Part shown: positions 1-7,817 of the stretch, in pieces
How positions within the stretch are numbered: the stretch's first letter is position 1
Layout: each line of letters opens with the position of its first letter
Source of the DNA: Candidatus Binataceae bacterium
Lineage (GTDB): Bacteria; Desulfobacterota; Binatia; Binatales; Binataceae
Assembly (NCBI GenBank): GCA_030037595.1
Contig: JASHQJ010000489.1
Location: 1-33,699 of the forward strand
Length of the DNA stretch: 33,699 nucleotides
Direction: 5' to 3'
Position numbers and translations under genes: made by a program
The notes under the pieces: model-generated
The model's input: only the letters and a program-made list of their open reading frames with translations
Told to the model about the DNA's origin: nothing
Databases searched by the model: none

Positions 1-64
1 CGACGTAGTGTCCGAGGTGAAGCGGTCCGGTTGGGCGATCGCCGGTGAGAATTCGTTTTTGCAT
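1..64 (-). CDS. trpS: Tryptophanyl-tRNA synthetase, N-terminal fragment (cut by window edge)
   Basis: The complement of the first 64 bases reads as the start of a class I aminoacyl-tRNA synthetase: MQKRILTGDRPTGPLHLGHY. The TGxxPTGxLHLGHY pattern with HLGH (the HIGH signature that binds ATP) is typical of TrpS, which charges tRNA-Trp. Only about 21 codons are inside the window; the KMSKS loop and anticodon domain lie beyond it. The ATG overlaps the TGA stop of the upstream nfo gene (TGATG, sharing base 64), so the two genes are probably co-transcribed and translationally coupled. The identification rests on a short but very characteristic stretch; TyrRS starts differently. Confidence 0.85.
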   Translation of the reverse strand, partial: MQKRILTGDRPTGPLHLGHYV

Positions 65-939
65 CAGGAATCAAACAGCGCGCGGAGCGTCGCGAGGTTT
101 TCGACGTCTTCGTGCAGGTCTTCGCTCTTGTCCGTTTCGAGGCACATCGGGATACCCGTGAAGCGCCGGTCATTCAGCAGGCGCCGAAACGCGGCGAGCC
201 CAAGGTGACCCTTGCCGATATGCTGGTGTCGATCGACACGTGAATTGAAGGGCTTCAACGAATCGTTGAGGTGAAAGGCGACCAGCCGCTTCAATCCGAC
301 ATGTTCGTCGAGTTCGGCGAAAGTGCGATCGTAGCCCTCGTTGGTACGGAGATCGTAGCCGGCGGCGAATGCGTGCTCGGTGTCGAAGCACAATCTCAGC
401 CGTTCGTTTTCTTTCACCGCGTCAAAGATTTGACCCATCTGTTTGAAACTGCGGCCTAGTACCGTGCCCTGGCCCGCAGTGATCTCGAGCGCGACCTTGG
501 TCGAATAGCCTTTGCAGGCGGCGTGCGCCTCGTTGATCGACTTTGCGATCGTCTTGATACCACGTTCCTCGCCCGACCCGACATGCGCGCCCGGATGCGC
601 GACCAGGAACGGCACGCCGAGCGCCTCGCAGCGATCGATCTCGTCAATAAATCCGGCGACGGATTTTTTGCGCAAGGCTTCGTCGGGAGCACCGAGGTTC
701 AAGAGGTAAGAGTCGTGCGCGATCACGGACTTGATTCCGGTCTCCTTCTGATTGCGCTTGAAGGTTGCGATATCCTCGGCGCTGAGCGGTTTCGCGGCCC
801 ACTGCCGCGAAGACTTGGTGAACATCTGGATACACTCGCATCCGATGCTCTGGCCGCGCTTCAGCGCCTCACCGACTTGTCCCGCGATCGACATGTGAGC
901 GCCGAGCAACGGCCGCTTCGGTTTTGTCGCAGTTGCCAT
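64..939 (-). CDS. nfo: Deoxyribonuclease IV (apurinic/apyrimidinic endonuclease)
   Basis: Endonuclease IV cleaves DNA 5' of abasic sites and removes 3' blocking groups in base excision repair. The 291-aa length is normal for this TIM-barrel family. The expected metal ligands are all visible: H75 (AHDSY), H115 (HPGAH), E152 (LEITAGQG), D186 and H189 (FDTEHAFAAGYD), H223 (FHLNDS), D236 and H238 (DRHQHIG) and E268 (LETD), enough for the three-zinc site. Small departures from the commonest motifs are Ile for Asn in LENTAGQG and Glu for Cys in DTCH; neither is a metal ligand. The gene is divergent from the lipoprotein at 1093 and its stop overlaps the trpS start, giving an nfo-trpS operon read leftwards. 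Confidence 0.95.
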   Translation of the reverse strand: MATATKPKRPLLGAHMSIAGQVGEALKRGQSIGCECIQMFTKSSRQWAAKPLSAEDIATFKRNQKETGIKSVIAHDSYLLNLGAPDEALRKKSVAGFIDEIDRCEALGVPFLVAHPGAHVGSGEERGIKTIAKSINEAHAACKGYSTKVALEITAGQGTVLGRSFKQMGQIFDAVKENERLRLCFDTEHAFAAGYDLRTNEGYDRTFAELDEHVGLKRLVAFHLNDSLKPFNSRVDRHQHIGKGHLGLAAFRRLLNDRRFTGIPMCLETDKSEDLHEDVENLATLRALFDS

Positions 940-1092
940 TAGTCGATTGGAAATTCGTGCCGCGTTTTTCCCACTGATCGCATCGCGATTCTATACGGGG
1001 TGAATCCGCGGAAGCGAGAAGTGCCGCGCGTCCAGCGGCGGCGTAGCTTCGCTCTTGCTCTGCCCCGGTGCCTCCCGGTAATTGTGCCAGAC

Positions 1093-1497
1093 GTGAGAGT
1101 CCTGACATTTCCGATCGCGGTTTTTGGCGCGGTCGCTCTCGTTGCGTGTGCGAAGGTCAGTCTGCCGCCGCAGGTTGATGTCGCGGAGATTCAGCCGTCG
1201 GGACGCGCGGCCAAGCCGCCCGACTGCAACATGCCGGTGCTGCGAAGCGATCCGGCGACGGACTTCCGCAGGGTCGCGATTATCGATGCCACCGCCAACA
1301 CCTTCGAGAACGAAGGCGACCTGCTGCCCGCGGTCCAGCGGGCGGCTTGCGGAACGGGCGCGGACGCGATCGTGATCACCAAGAGCAAGGCGCAAACCAG
1401 CGAGGGCCTGGTCGGTTACTATCTGGGCGCGTATGCGATAGTTTACGGCAAAGTGAGTCCGTCGGTGGTCGAAGGCGGCGCGACATCTTCGCGCTGA
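1093..1497 (+). CDS. Small putative lipoprotein, function unknown
   Basis: A predicted 134-aa exported protein. Starting at the GTG at 1093 gives a compact type II signal peptide, a hydrophobic run followed by the lipobox LVAC with the lipidated Cys at residue 19. The longer frame from the ATG at 1000 would put 31 Arg-rich residues in front and looks less likely. The mature part has the segment CNMPVLRSDP, a short 'RVAIIDATAN' beta-strand-like stretch, and then GADAIVITKSKAQ followed by YYLGAYAIVYG. This resembles small outer-membrane-associated lipoproteins that combine a conserved Cys pair with an alternating strand pattern, but I do not recognise a named family. It is 77 bases upstream of nadK on the same strand. 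Confidence 0.6.
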   Translation: MRVLTFPIAVFGAVALVACAKVSLPPQVDVAEIQPSGRAAKPPDCNMPVLRSDPATDFRRVAIIDATANTFENEGDLLPAVQRAACGTGADAIVITKSKAQTSEGLVGYYLGAYAIVYGKVSPSVVEGGATSSR

Positions 1498-1574
1498 CCT
1501 CGGCTCCCAATCACGGCACCAGCACGCCCGCGCGCATCACGTTGCCGCGATTTTTCCTGCATGATAGTTGCCTA

Positions 1575-2447
1575 ATGGCGGTGGCGAAGCGCGCAATCAA
1601 AACGGTCGGATTGGTGGTCAAGCAGGACCGTGCTGAGGCGATCACCGTCGCACGCACGCTCGCGCATCTGCTGCACAACGAGAAGAGGACCGCGATCTCC
1701 GAACCCGAGGTGGCCGCCGCGATCGGCGCCGAGCCCCTCGAGCGGCATCATCTCGCGGCCAAGGCCGATCTGATTGTTGTGCTGGGTGGTGACGGTACGA
1801 TGCTCGGCGTCGCGCGCCTCGTCGCCGGCCGTTCGACCCCGATTCTTGGCGTCAACCTCGGCGGTCTCGGCTTTCTAACCGAGGTTGCAACCAAAGAAGC
1901 GAAGGAGGCCCTGGAGCGCATCCTGAAGGGCAACTACGACGTCGATCCTCGCATCATGCTCGAAGCGTCGGTCGAGCGTGCATCGCAGCCGGAAAAACAT
2001 GACGAGACGTTTCAGGCGCTCAACGACATCGTGGTCAGCAAGGGTCCACTCGGCAGGATGCTGCAGCTCGAGGTGATGGCGGATCACAAGCCGTTCTGCA
2101 GCTACCGTGCGGACGGCCTGATTATTTCGACGCCGACTGGCTCGACTGCATATGCACTAAGCGCGGGCGGGCCGATCGTCTATCCGACGCTTGGTGCGAT
2201 CGTGCTCGCGCCGATATGCCCGCATACGCTCACCAATCGTCCCGTCGTGCTGCCTGATTCGTTCGAAGTCGAGGTACGGGTGCGGGCGCCCGATCACGAT
2301 ACGACCTTCATCGTTGACGGCCAGGAGTCCGCGCAACTCGGGCCGGCGGATTCGATTCGCATCAGGCGCGGACCGTACCAGGTCTCGCTCATCCGCTCCG
2401 AGCACGCGTATTTCGAAATCTGGCGCGACAAGCTGCATTGGGGATGA
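1575..2447 (+). CDS. nadK: NAD(+) kinase
   Basis: Phosphorylates NAD to NADP in the cytoplasm. The 290-aa protein has the family hallmarks: the GGDGTML motif near residues 70-76 (catalytic Asp and diphosphate loop), GVNLGGLGFLTE near 96-107, the YRADGLIISTPTGSTAYALS block near 177-196 that holds the NAD-binding Asp and Thr/Ser residues, and a C-terminal VDGQ. The reading frame is open back to 1347, but homology begins at MAVAKRAIKTVGLVVK, so the ATG at 1575 is chosen; no strong ribosome site is visible. recN follows after 15 bases. The nadK-recN order is common in bacteria. Confidence 0.95.
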   Translation: MAVAKRAIKTVGLVVKQDRAEAITVARTLAHLLHNEKRTAISEPEVAAAIGAEPLERHHLAAKADLIVVLGGDGTMLGVARLVAGRSTPILGVNLGGLGFLTEVATKEAKEALERILKGNYDVDPRIMLEASVERASQPEKHDETFQALNDIVVSKGPLGRMLQLEVMADHKPFCSYRADGLIISTPTGSTAYALSAGGPIVYPTLGAIVLAPICPHTLTNRPVVLPDSFEVEVRVRAPDHDTTFIVDGQESAQLGPADSIRIRRGPYQVSLIRSEHAYFEIWRDKLHWG

Positions 2448-2462
2448 GCGGGCGCATCGAAG

Positions 2463-4163
2463 ATGCTGCTTGAGCTCCGAATCCGCAACTTCGCAACTAT
2501 CGAAGAGACCAGCGTTGAATTCGGCCCCGGCCTTAATGTGTTGTCCGGGGAGACCGGCGCGGGCAAGACGATTATCCTGAGCGCGCTTGGCCTCCTGCTC
2601 GGAGAGCGTGCGTCGCCCGATATGGTCCGCGCGGGGGAGAAGGAAGCGATCGTCGAGGCGCTGTTCGAACTCGAGGGCGAAGCGCCGATTCCGGAGCTGG
2701 CCGAGCGCACGCGCGACGGCAAGAATCGGGAGCTCTTGATTCGGCGCGTCGTCGTGGTGGAGGGTGGCCGCTCGCGAGTCTCGATCGACGGCGAGATGGC
2801 AACGGTGCAGTCGCTGGCTAAGCTCGGCTCGGCTCTCGTCCAGCTTTACGGTCAGCATGAGCAGCAATCGCTCCTCCGTTCTGAGAGCCATCGCGAGGTC
2901 CTCGACCGCTTTGCGAATCTTGACGCCGCGCTCGCTGAGTATCGCGAGGTATTCGATCGCGCGGTCGCGCTGCGTGCGCGCCTCAAAGATTTGGAACGCC
3001 GCGAGCGCGAGCGCGCGGACCTGCTCGAGCTCGCCAGGTTTCGTGTGACGGAACTGGAGCGGGCCGAGCTCGTCGCCGGCGAGGACCAGGAACTTCAGCG
3101 CGAGCGGACCGTGCTCGCTAACGCGGCCAAGCTCGCGGCAGCAGCGGGCGAATCGGAGAGCGCGCTATCGGGCGACGACGGCGCCGCGCTCGATTTGGTG
3201 CGCGCTGCTGAGACGCGCCTTGTCGAGGCTGCCGCGATCGACCCGAAGCTCAACAACGCGCTCGAAATGATTCGGACGGCGCGGACGAATCTCGAAGAGG
3301 CGGCGCGAACGCTGGGCGCGTATGCGTCTCGCGTGGAAGCCGACCCGGCGCGCTTGGAACAAATCGAGAACCGGCTCCAGGAGCTGACACGGCTCAAGCG
3401 CAAGTACGGCGGCTCGATTGACGCGGCGATCGATACGCTCGCGCGCTCGCGCGGCGAGATCGCCGAGCTCGAAGGAATCGCCGAGTCGATGGCCGAGGTC
3501 CACGCGGAGTTGAACGCAGCGCTGGACGCGCTGCTCGCGCTCGCGAAAAAATTGAGCGCCGCGCGCGGCCACGCCGCCGAAGAACTCGGCCGCAAGATGG
3601 AAGCAGAACTTAAGACACTGGGTATGCGCTCGGTCGCGTTCGAGGCGAGGCTCGGCACGATCGCGGCGGGCGAAGGCGAGTTTGTGCATGAACGAATCGC
3701 GATGGGTCCCGTCGGCCTCGATAGCGTCGAGTTGTTCATGGCGCCGAATCTCGGGCAGCCTGCGATGCCGCTCGCGCGGATAGCGTCAGGCGGCGAGTTG
3801 TCGCGCGTGATGCTCGCGCTGAAGCGCCTCGAGGCGCAGCGCCGCGGCGTGACGACAATGATTTTCGACGAGGTCGATGCGGGAATCGGTGGCGCGGTGG
3901 CGCAGGTCGTCGGCCGCAAGCTGAAGCAGCTCGCGCGCTTTCATCAGATATTGTGCGTGACTCATCTTGCGCAGATCGCGGCGTATGCCGACCGCCACTT
4001 CACCGTCGCTAAGGAAGAGCGGCGCGGCTCGACGCGAAGCCGCGTCAGGCTCATCGATAACGCCACGGAGCGGACCGAAGAGATTGCGCGGATGCTCGGC
4101 GGCGACGTCTCGGAGAAGCTCCGGCGCGCGGCCCGCGAGCTGCTCGATCGCGCCGCTGAATAA
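2463..4163 (+). CDS. recN: DNA repair protein RecN
   Basis: An SMC-like ATPase that acts early in double-strand-break repair and promotes cohesion of DNA ends. The 566-aa size fits. The N-terminal half starts MLLELRIRNFATIEE and has a Walker A motif GETGAGKT at residues 29-36. The middle (about 150-350) is Glu/Arg/Ala-rich heptad-like coiled coil. The C-terminal half carries the ABC signature SGGELSRVMLALK near 438-450, Walker B MIFDEVDAGIGG near 465-476 and a final VTHLAQIAAYADRHF switch segment near 500. It lies directly after nadK and probably shares its transcript. No LexA-type box is visible upstream, so SOS control is not supported by the sequence. Confidence 0.96.
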   Translation: MLLELRIRNFATIEETSVEFGPGLNVLSGETGAGKTIILSALGLLLGERASPDMVRAGEKEAIVEALFELEGEAPIPELAERTRDGKNRELLIRRVVVVEGGRSRVSIDGEMATVQSLAKLGSALVQLYGQHEQQSLLRSESHREVLDRFANLDAALAEYREVFDRAVALRARLKDLERRERERADLLELARFRVTELERAELVAGEDQELQRERTVLANAAKLAAAAGESESALSGDDGAALDLVRAAETRLVEAAAIDPKLNNALEMIRTARTNLEEAARTLGAYASRVEADPARLEQIENRLQELTRLKRKYGGSIDAAIDTLARSRGEIAELEGIAESMAEVHAELNAALDALLALAKKLSAARGHAAEELGRKMEAELKTLGMRSVAFEARLGTIAAGEGEFVHERIAMGPVGLDSVELFMAPNLGQPAMPLARIASGGELSRVMLALKRLEAQRRGVTTMIFDEVDAGIGGAVAQVVGRKLKQLARFHQILCVTHLAQIAAYADRHFTVAKEERRGSTRSRVRLIDNATERTEEIARMLGGDVSEKLRRAARELLDRAAE

Positions 4164-4254
4164 AAGACGATCATCGTTCAACCGCGTCGCTTGACGACCT
4201 CTGACTTGCGGCGATACATCGGCTGAAGGAACCCTCGCCAAGGAGGTTCGAGCG

Positions 4255-5355
4255 ATGCTTCCCGAGAGAATTCTTTCCGCCGACTCGCACATCATAGAGC
4301 CTGCCGACGTTTGGACCGCGCGAATCGAGCGCCGCTTTCTCGAGCGTGCGCCGCGCGTCGTGAAGCACTTCGGAGATCGAGAGGGCGATTTCTTCGTCGC
4401 CGAAGGGCTCAGGCCGTTCCCGGTTGCTGGATTTGCGGTGGCCGGCGTCGATCCGAAGGAGTTCGCGTCGCGGATGGCGCAGGGTTATCCGGGCGTGCGG
4501 CCCGGGGCGTGGGACCCGGCGCTTCGAATCGACGACCAGGAGCGCGATGGCGTGGTCGGCGAGTTCATCTACCCGAGCCTCGCGATGCGGCTATTCCAGC
4601 TCGAGGATGGCGAGCTTCGCGCCGCGAGTTTCCGCGCGTACAACGACTGGCTCGCGGACTACACGAGCTACGACCTGAAGCGCCTCGCGGGCGCCGCGCT
4701 GATTTCGCTCGATGATGTTGAGCAGGGTGTCGCGGAGCTAACGCGCGCAGCGAAGAAAGGTCTTCGCGGCGCGATGATCTGGGGCGCGCCGCCGACTGAG
4801 CGTCCATACAGCGATAGCTTCTACGATCCTTTCTGGGCAGCGGCCCAGGACCTCGCGACTCCGATCAGTCTGCATATCCTAACTGAGCGGCGCGGCGGCA
4901 GCGACTTCACGAGCGTGATGAAGAGCTACCCGTCGCTGCATCATTCGGTCGAGCGCACGCTTGCCGACATGATTCTCGGCGGCGTGCTCGAGTGCTTCCC
5001 GCGCCTGCAACTGGTGTCGGTTGAGAACGATATCGGATGGATCGCGCACTTCCTGCAGCGGCTCGATCACGCGTACGAGAAGTATCGCTACCTCGAGACC
5101 AAGGCGATTCCGAATCGGCCGAGCTTTTACTTCCGGCGCCAGGTGCACGCGACGTTCCAGGACGACCGCGTCGGAGTGCTCACGCGCGACTTCGTCGGCG
5201 CTGACCGACTGATGTGGGCGTCGGACTATCCGCATTCCGATTCGACCTGGCCGCGTTCGCGCGAGGTCATCGAGCGCGATTTCGAGGGCGTCGCCGACGC
5301 CGACCTGCGCCTGATGGTTGCAGACAACGCGGCCGGACTCTACGGCCTCGGCTGA
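4255..5355 (+). CDS. Amidohydrolase family protein (Amidohydro_2)
   Basis: A 366-aa metal-dependent hydrolase or decarboxylase-like TIM barrel. The start has SADSHIIEP, the DSHxxEP variant of the metal site (H12, E15) typical of a broad PF04909 subfamily. Further likely site residues are H207 (SLHILTE) and D324 in MWASDYPHSDS, where the Asp normally binds metal and polarises water. The substrate cannot be read from the sequence; related proteins act on aromatic or dicarbonyl carboxylates. A strong ribosome site (AAGGAGG, about 8 bases before ATG) fixes the start. The next gene, a two-domain VOC protein, follows after 14 bases, so the two are very likely one operon and may act on successive intermediates. 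Confidence 0.85.
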   Translation: MLPERILSADSHIIEPADVWTARIERRFLERAPRVVKHFGDREGDFFVAEGLRPFPVAGFAVAGVDPKEFASRMAQGYPGVRPGAWDPALRIDDQERDGVVGEFIYPSLAMRLFQLEDGELRAASFRAYNDWLADYTSYDLKRLAGAALISLDDVEQGVAELTRAAKKGLRGAMIWGAPPTERPYSDSFYDPFWAAAQDLATPISLHILTERRGGSDFTSVMKSYPSLHHSVERTLADMILGGVLECFPRLQLVSVENDIGWIAHFLQRLDHAYEKYRYLETKAIPNRPSFYFRRQVHATFQDDRVGVLTRDFVGADRLMWASDYPHSDSTWPRSREVIERDFEGVADADLRLMVADNAAGLYGLG

Positions 5356-5369
5356 GCAAGGAGCATCGC

Positions 5370-6260
5370 ATGTTCAAGATAGGCAAACTTTTTCATGTCA
5401 CTCACGTCGTCGATAACCTCGACGCAACTGACCGCTGGTACGACGACGTCTTCGCGGTGACGCGTTACTATCACGGCTTCGCGAAGGCGGCGGGCCGCGA
5501 TGCGTCGCTGATCGCGATTGGCGACGTGATCATGGAGCCGATGTCGCCGGCGAAGGTCGAGAACCTGCGCAATCAATCGGTGAAGCGATTCCATGATCGA
5601 TTCGGGCAGCACTTCCACTCGATCGCGTTCTACTGCGACGACATTCCCGCGATTTCGACGCATCTCGCCAAGCAGAATCTGAAGCTGTGGGACGTTATGG
5701 GCCGCCCCGTTACGCCGCCAAACGAGAAGTTCGCCGTGTGGACGCATCCGCGCGAGACGCACGGGCAGCTGGAGTTTGCGGTCATCGGTGACAACACGAT
5801 CGATCCGCGCCTGCAGCCCGCGTGGTCGAACGAGTACTGGCGCGAGCGCCATCCGCTCGGAATCGAGCGTGCGTCACACGTCACGTTTGTTGTGAATGAC
5901 CTTGCGGCGGCCGAGAAATTCTATTGCGGCGTTCTCGGTTCGACGGTGCTCGAGCGGCAGGAGATTCCGAACCGCAAGCGCAGTGCGTTCATCGCGATCG
6001 GCGAGGACACCGTTTTCGAGCTTGCACAGCCGACGTCACCGAACAGCCGCGAGGCGCGCGACCTCGAGAAGAACGGCGAGGGCGTTCACGCGCTCACGTT
6101 CAAGACCAAGCACCTCGCGCGCGCGGCGGACTTCCTGAAGTCGAAGAAGATGCGGCCCGATCCTGACGGCACCGATTCTATCGTGCTCGGTCCGGAGCAG
6201 GCGTTCGGGATGGTGATTGGATTCACCGAGCGCCGGATTCAGAACGATAAGCGAAGCTGA
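5370..6260 (+). CDS. Two-domain VOC (glyoxalase/extradiol dioxygenase-like) protein
   Basis: A 296-aa protein with two vicinal-oxygen-chelate modules. Module one (about residues 5-140) begins LFHVTHVVDNLDATDRWY, with H9 at the usual first metal-ligand position, and ends near the GQLEFAVIG strand. Module two (about 165-290) begins ASHVTFVVNDLAAAEKFY and includes the FELAQPTS strand and GEGVHALTFK. Such proteins include glyoxalases, epimerases, isomerases and ring-cleaving dioxygenases; the reaction here is not identifiable. The ATG at 5370 is chosen because AAGGAG lies six bases upstream and the VOC fold begins immediately after it, although the frame is open further upstream. Paired with the amidohydrolase before it; it ends 6 bases from the convergent crotonase gene. 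Confidence 0.83.
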   Translation: MFKIGKLFHVTHVVDNLDATDRWYDDVFAVTRYYHGFAKAAGRDASLIAIGDVIMEPMSPAKVENLRNQSVKRFHDRFGQHFHSIAFYCDDIPAISTHLAKQNLKLWDVMGRPVTPPNEKFAVWTHPRETHGQLEFAVIGDNTIDPRLQPAWSNEYWRERHPLGIERASHVTFVVNDLAAAEKFYCGVLGSTVLERQEIPNRKRSAFIAIGEDTVFELAQPTSPNSREARDLEKNGEGVHALTFKTKHLARAADFLKSKKMRPDPDGTDSIVLGPEQAFGMVIGFTERRIQNDKRS

Positions 6261-6269
6261 CGCGCGTCA
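6258..6269. repeat. 12-bp perfect palindrome formed by two convergent stop codons
   Basis: TGACGCGCGTCA reads the same on both strands. Its left TGA is the stop of the VOC gene and its right TCA is the complement of the crotonase stop. It is too short and lacks a T-run, so it is a weak candidate for a bidirectional terminator. Confidence 0.4.
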
Positions 6270-7055
6270 CTCACCCTTGAACTTGGCCGGCCGCTTCTCG
6301 AGGAAGGCGCGCACGCCCTCCTGGAAGTCGGCGGAGCTGCCCGCCCGGCGCTGTGACTGGCGCTCGAGGTTGAGCTGCTCCTCGTACGAATTGCCGTCGC
6401 TCTCCCAGTAGAGCCGGCGGATGAGGCCGAGGGCGACTGTAGGACCGTTTGCCAGCTCCATCGCTAACTCACGGGCGTGATTCATCAACTCTGAGTCATC
6501 AAAGACGCGAGTGACGAGGCCCCACTCGAGCGCTTTCTCGGCGGGCAATCGTTCGCCCAGCATCGAGAGCTCCATCGCGCGCATCTTGCCAACAAGCCGC
6601 GGCAGGAGCCACGTCGAGCCGCCGTCGGGGACGAGCCCGATGCGCCGGAAGGCCTGGAGAAAGTACGCCGACCGCGCGCACAGCACGAGATCGCCCATCA
6701 GCGCGAAGCTCATACCGACGCCGGCGGCCGCGCCGTTGACCGCCGTGATCAAGGGCATCGGCAATTCGCGGAGCCGCCTCAGGAACGGATGATAGTGCGT
6801 CTCCAGCACCGAGCCCGCGTCGCCGGAGCCTTCGCCGCCTGAGCGCGGCTGTAGGTTTGCGCCGGCACAGAAGCCGCGCCCTTCGCCCGTCATGACGAGG
6901 CATCGCGCGCCGCTCTTCGGACTTTCGACGCGGTCGATCGCCTTCATCAGGCCGCCGAGCATCTCCTGCGAGACGGCGTTCATCACCTCGGGATGGTTGA
7001 GCGTGAGAGTCGCGACCGGTCCCTGGATATCGAGTTTGACGCGTTCAAATTCCAT
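6267..7055 (-). CDS. Enoyl-CoA hydratase/isomerase family protein (PaaG-like)
   Basis: A 262-aa crotonase-fold enzyme acting on acyl-CoA thioesters in the cytoplasm. The oxyanion-hole segments are GFCAGANL (residues 61-68) and NGAAAGVGMSFAL (107-119). The segment RIGLVPDGGSTWLLPRLVG (138-156) has Asp at 144 where hydratases usually have the second catalytic Glu. That Asp and the GLVPDxG context are typical of the PaaG group (oxepin-CoA forming ring-epoxide isomerase) and related delta-isomerases, rather than of classic hydratases. No paa genes are nearby, so the substrate is open. Start ATG at 7055. The DUF992 gene lies 89 bases upstream on the same strand, separated by an inverted-repeat region, so it is probably a separate transcript. 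Confidence 0.88.
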   Translation of the reverse strand: MEFERVKLDIQGPVATLTLNHPEVMNAVSQEMLGGLMKAIDRVESPKSGARCLVMTGEGRGFCAGANLQPRSGGEGSGDAGSVLETHYHPFLRRLRELPMPLITAVNGAAAGVGMSFALMGDLVLCARSAYFLQAFRRIGLVPDGGSTWLLPRLVGKMRAMELSMLGERLPAEKALEWGLVTRVFDDSELMNHARELAMELANGPTVALGLIRRLYWESDGNSYEEQLNLERQSQRRAGSSADFQEGVRAFLEKRPAKFKGE

Positions 7056-7084
7056 GGCAGTGTCTTAGCAGGCCTCGCGCCCGC

Positions 7085-7137
7085 TCGCCATTGAAGGAAC
7101 ACGGCAGAGCATCATGCTCGATGAGCAAAGATGGCGA
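7085..7137 (-). terminator. Nested inverted repeats, possible terminator of the DUF992 gene
   Basis: An outer 7-bp pair (TCGCCAT at 7085-7091 and ATGGCGA at 7131-7137) encloses a tight palindrome GAGCAT-C-ATGCTC at 7107-7119, and GCTCGATGAGC at 7116-7126 offers an alternative fold. It sits between the stop of the DUF992 gene and the crotonase start. There is no clear U-run, so an intrinsic terminator is only possible. Confidence 0.35.
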
Positions 7138-7144
7138 ACGATTT

Positions 7145-7654
7145 CTATTCGGTCGGGCGCTTCTCACCTAGATACTTGAGATTCAGCGCGGCGACGCCGG
7201 CGGCGACATTCAGTCCCGTCTGCCCTTCGAACGAAACCGGCTGCAACGCGATCGATTTTTTGAAACCGCCAACCAGAACGTTGGCGCCCGCGCCCGCTCC
7301 CAGACTGACGCTCGCGGTGGCGCCGCCGTATTCACCGGCAAGAGCGCCGGCGTGGAGGTCTTTGGTGGTGGCAGCGACCGCCCACACGATCACCGCGGAC
7401 TTGAGATAGCCGATATCGGCGCCGAACTTCGACACCGAGCCTGTATAGTATTCGACGCGCCCGCTCTTCGATGCGTACGAGCACTTAACGTCTCGTGAAG
7501 AACCGAAGATGAAACCCCATCCGGAGCTCTCGACGCAGGTGAGGTAGCCGGTCTTGACTGTATAACCGCCTTCGGCCGCGTTAGCCGACGGCATCATGAA
7601 CGCCATCGAGAGAAGGATACTCGGGGCAATCAAGGTGAAAGTCCTGGATGTCAT
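7145..7654 (-). CDS. Secreted DUF992 domain protein
   Basis: A 169-aa exported protein. The N-terminus is a classic Sec signal peptide with predicted cleavage after residue 26 (PSANA|AEGG). The mature part follows the DUF992 pattern: GYLTC with Cys 40, DVKCSY with Cys 58 (a likely disulfide), an EYYTG strand, a central W-containing AVIVWAVAA strand, LAGEYGGATASVS, GAGANVLVGG and a C-terminal GLNVAAGVAALNLKYL strand. Family members are small periplasmic proteins of unknown function, mostly known from alpha-proteobacteria. The start at 7654 is preferred over the longer frame to 7738 because GGAGG lies just before it and the signal peptide begins there. Confidence 0.8.
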   Translation of the reverse strand: MTSRTFTLIAPSILLSMAFMMPSANAAEGGYTVKTGYLTCVESSGWGFIFGSSRDVKCSYASKSGRVEYYTGSVSKFGADIGYLKSAVIVWAVAATTKDLHAGALAGEYGGATASVSLGAGAGANVLVGGFKKSIALQPVSFEGQTGLNVAAGVAALNLKYLGEKRPTE

Positions 7655-7817
7655 ATTGCCTCCGGTAATCGAGCAGTCAGTGAGCAAGACAAGTGAATCG
7701 CTTCCGGCCGCCACAACGTCGATTGCTATGGCGGTCACTGCGCGCGCATGCTATCGAAGCTCGGCCCGAATCTTACAAACCGCGGGGGAACATAGTAATA
7801 GTCTTAACAACTAACTT

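Noticed and set aside
1347-1574. 76-residue N-terminal extension of nadK
   Set aside because: It overlaps the lipoprotein gene and does not resemble NAD kinase; family homology begins at the ATG at 1575.
2294-3919. Long minus-strand frames opposite recN and nadK
   Set aside because: Ser/Arg/Ala-rich translations typical of the antisense of GC-rich genes, without motifs.
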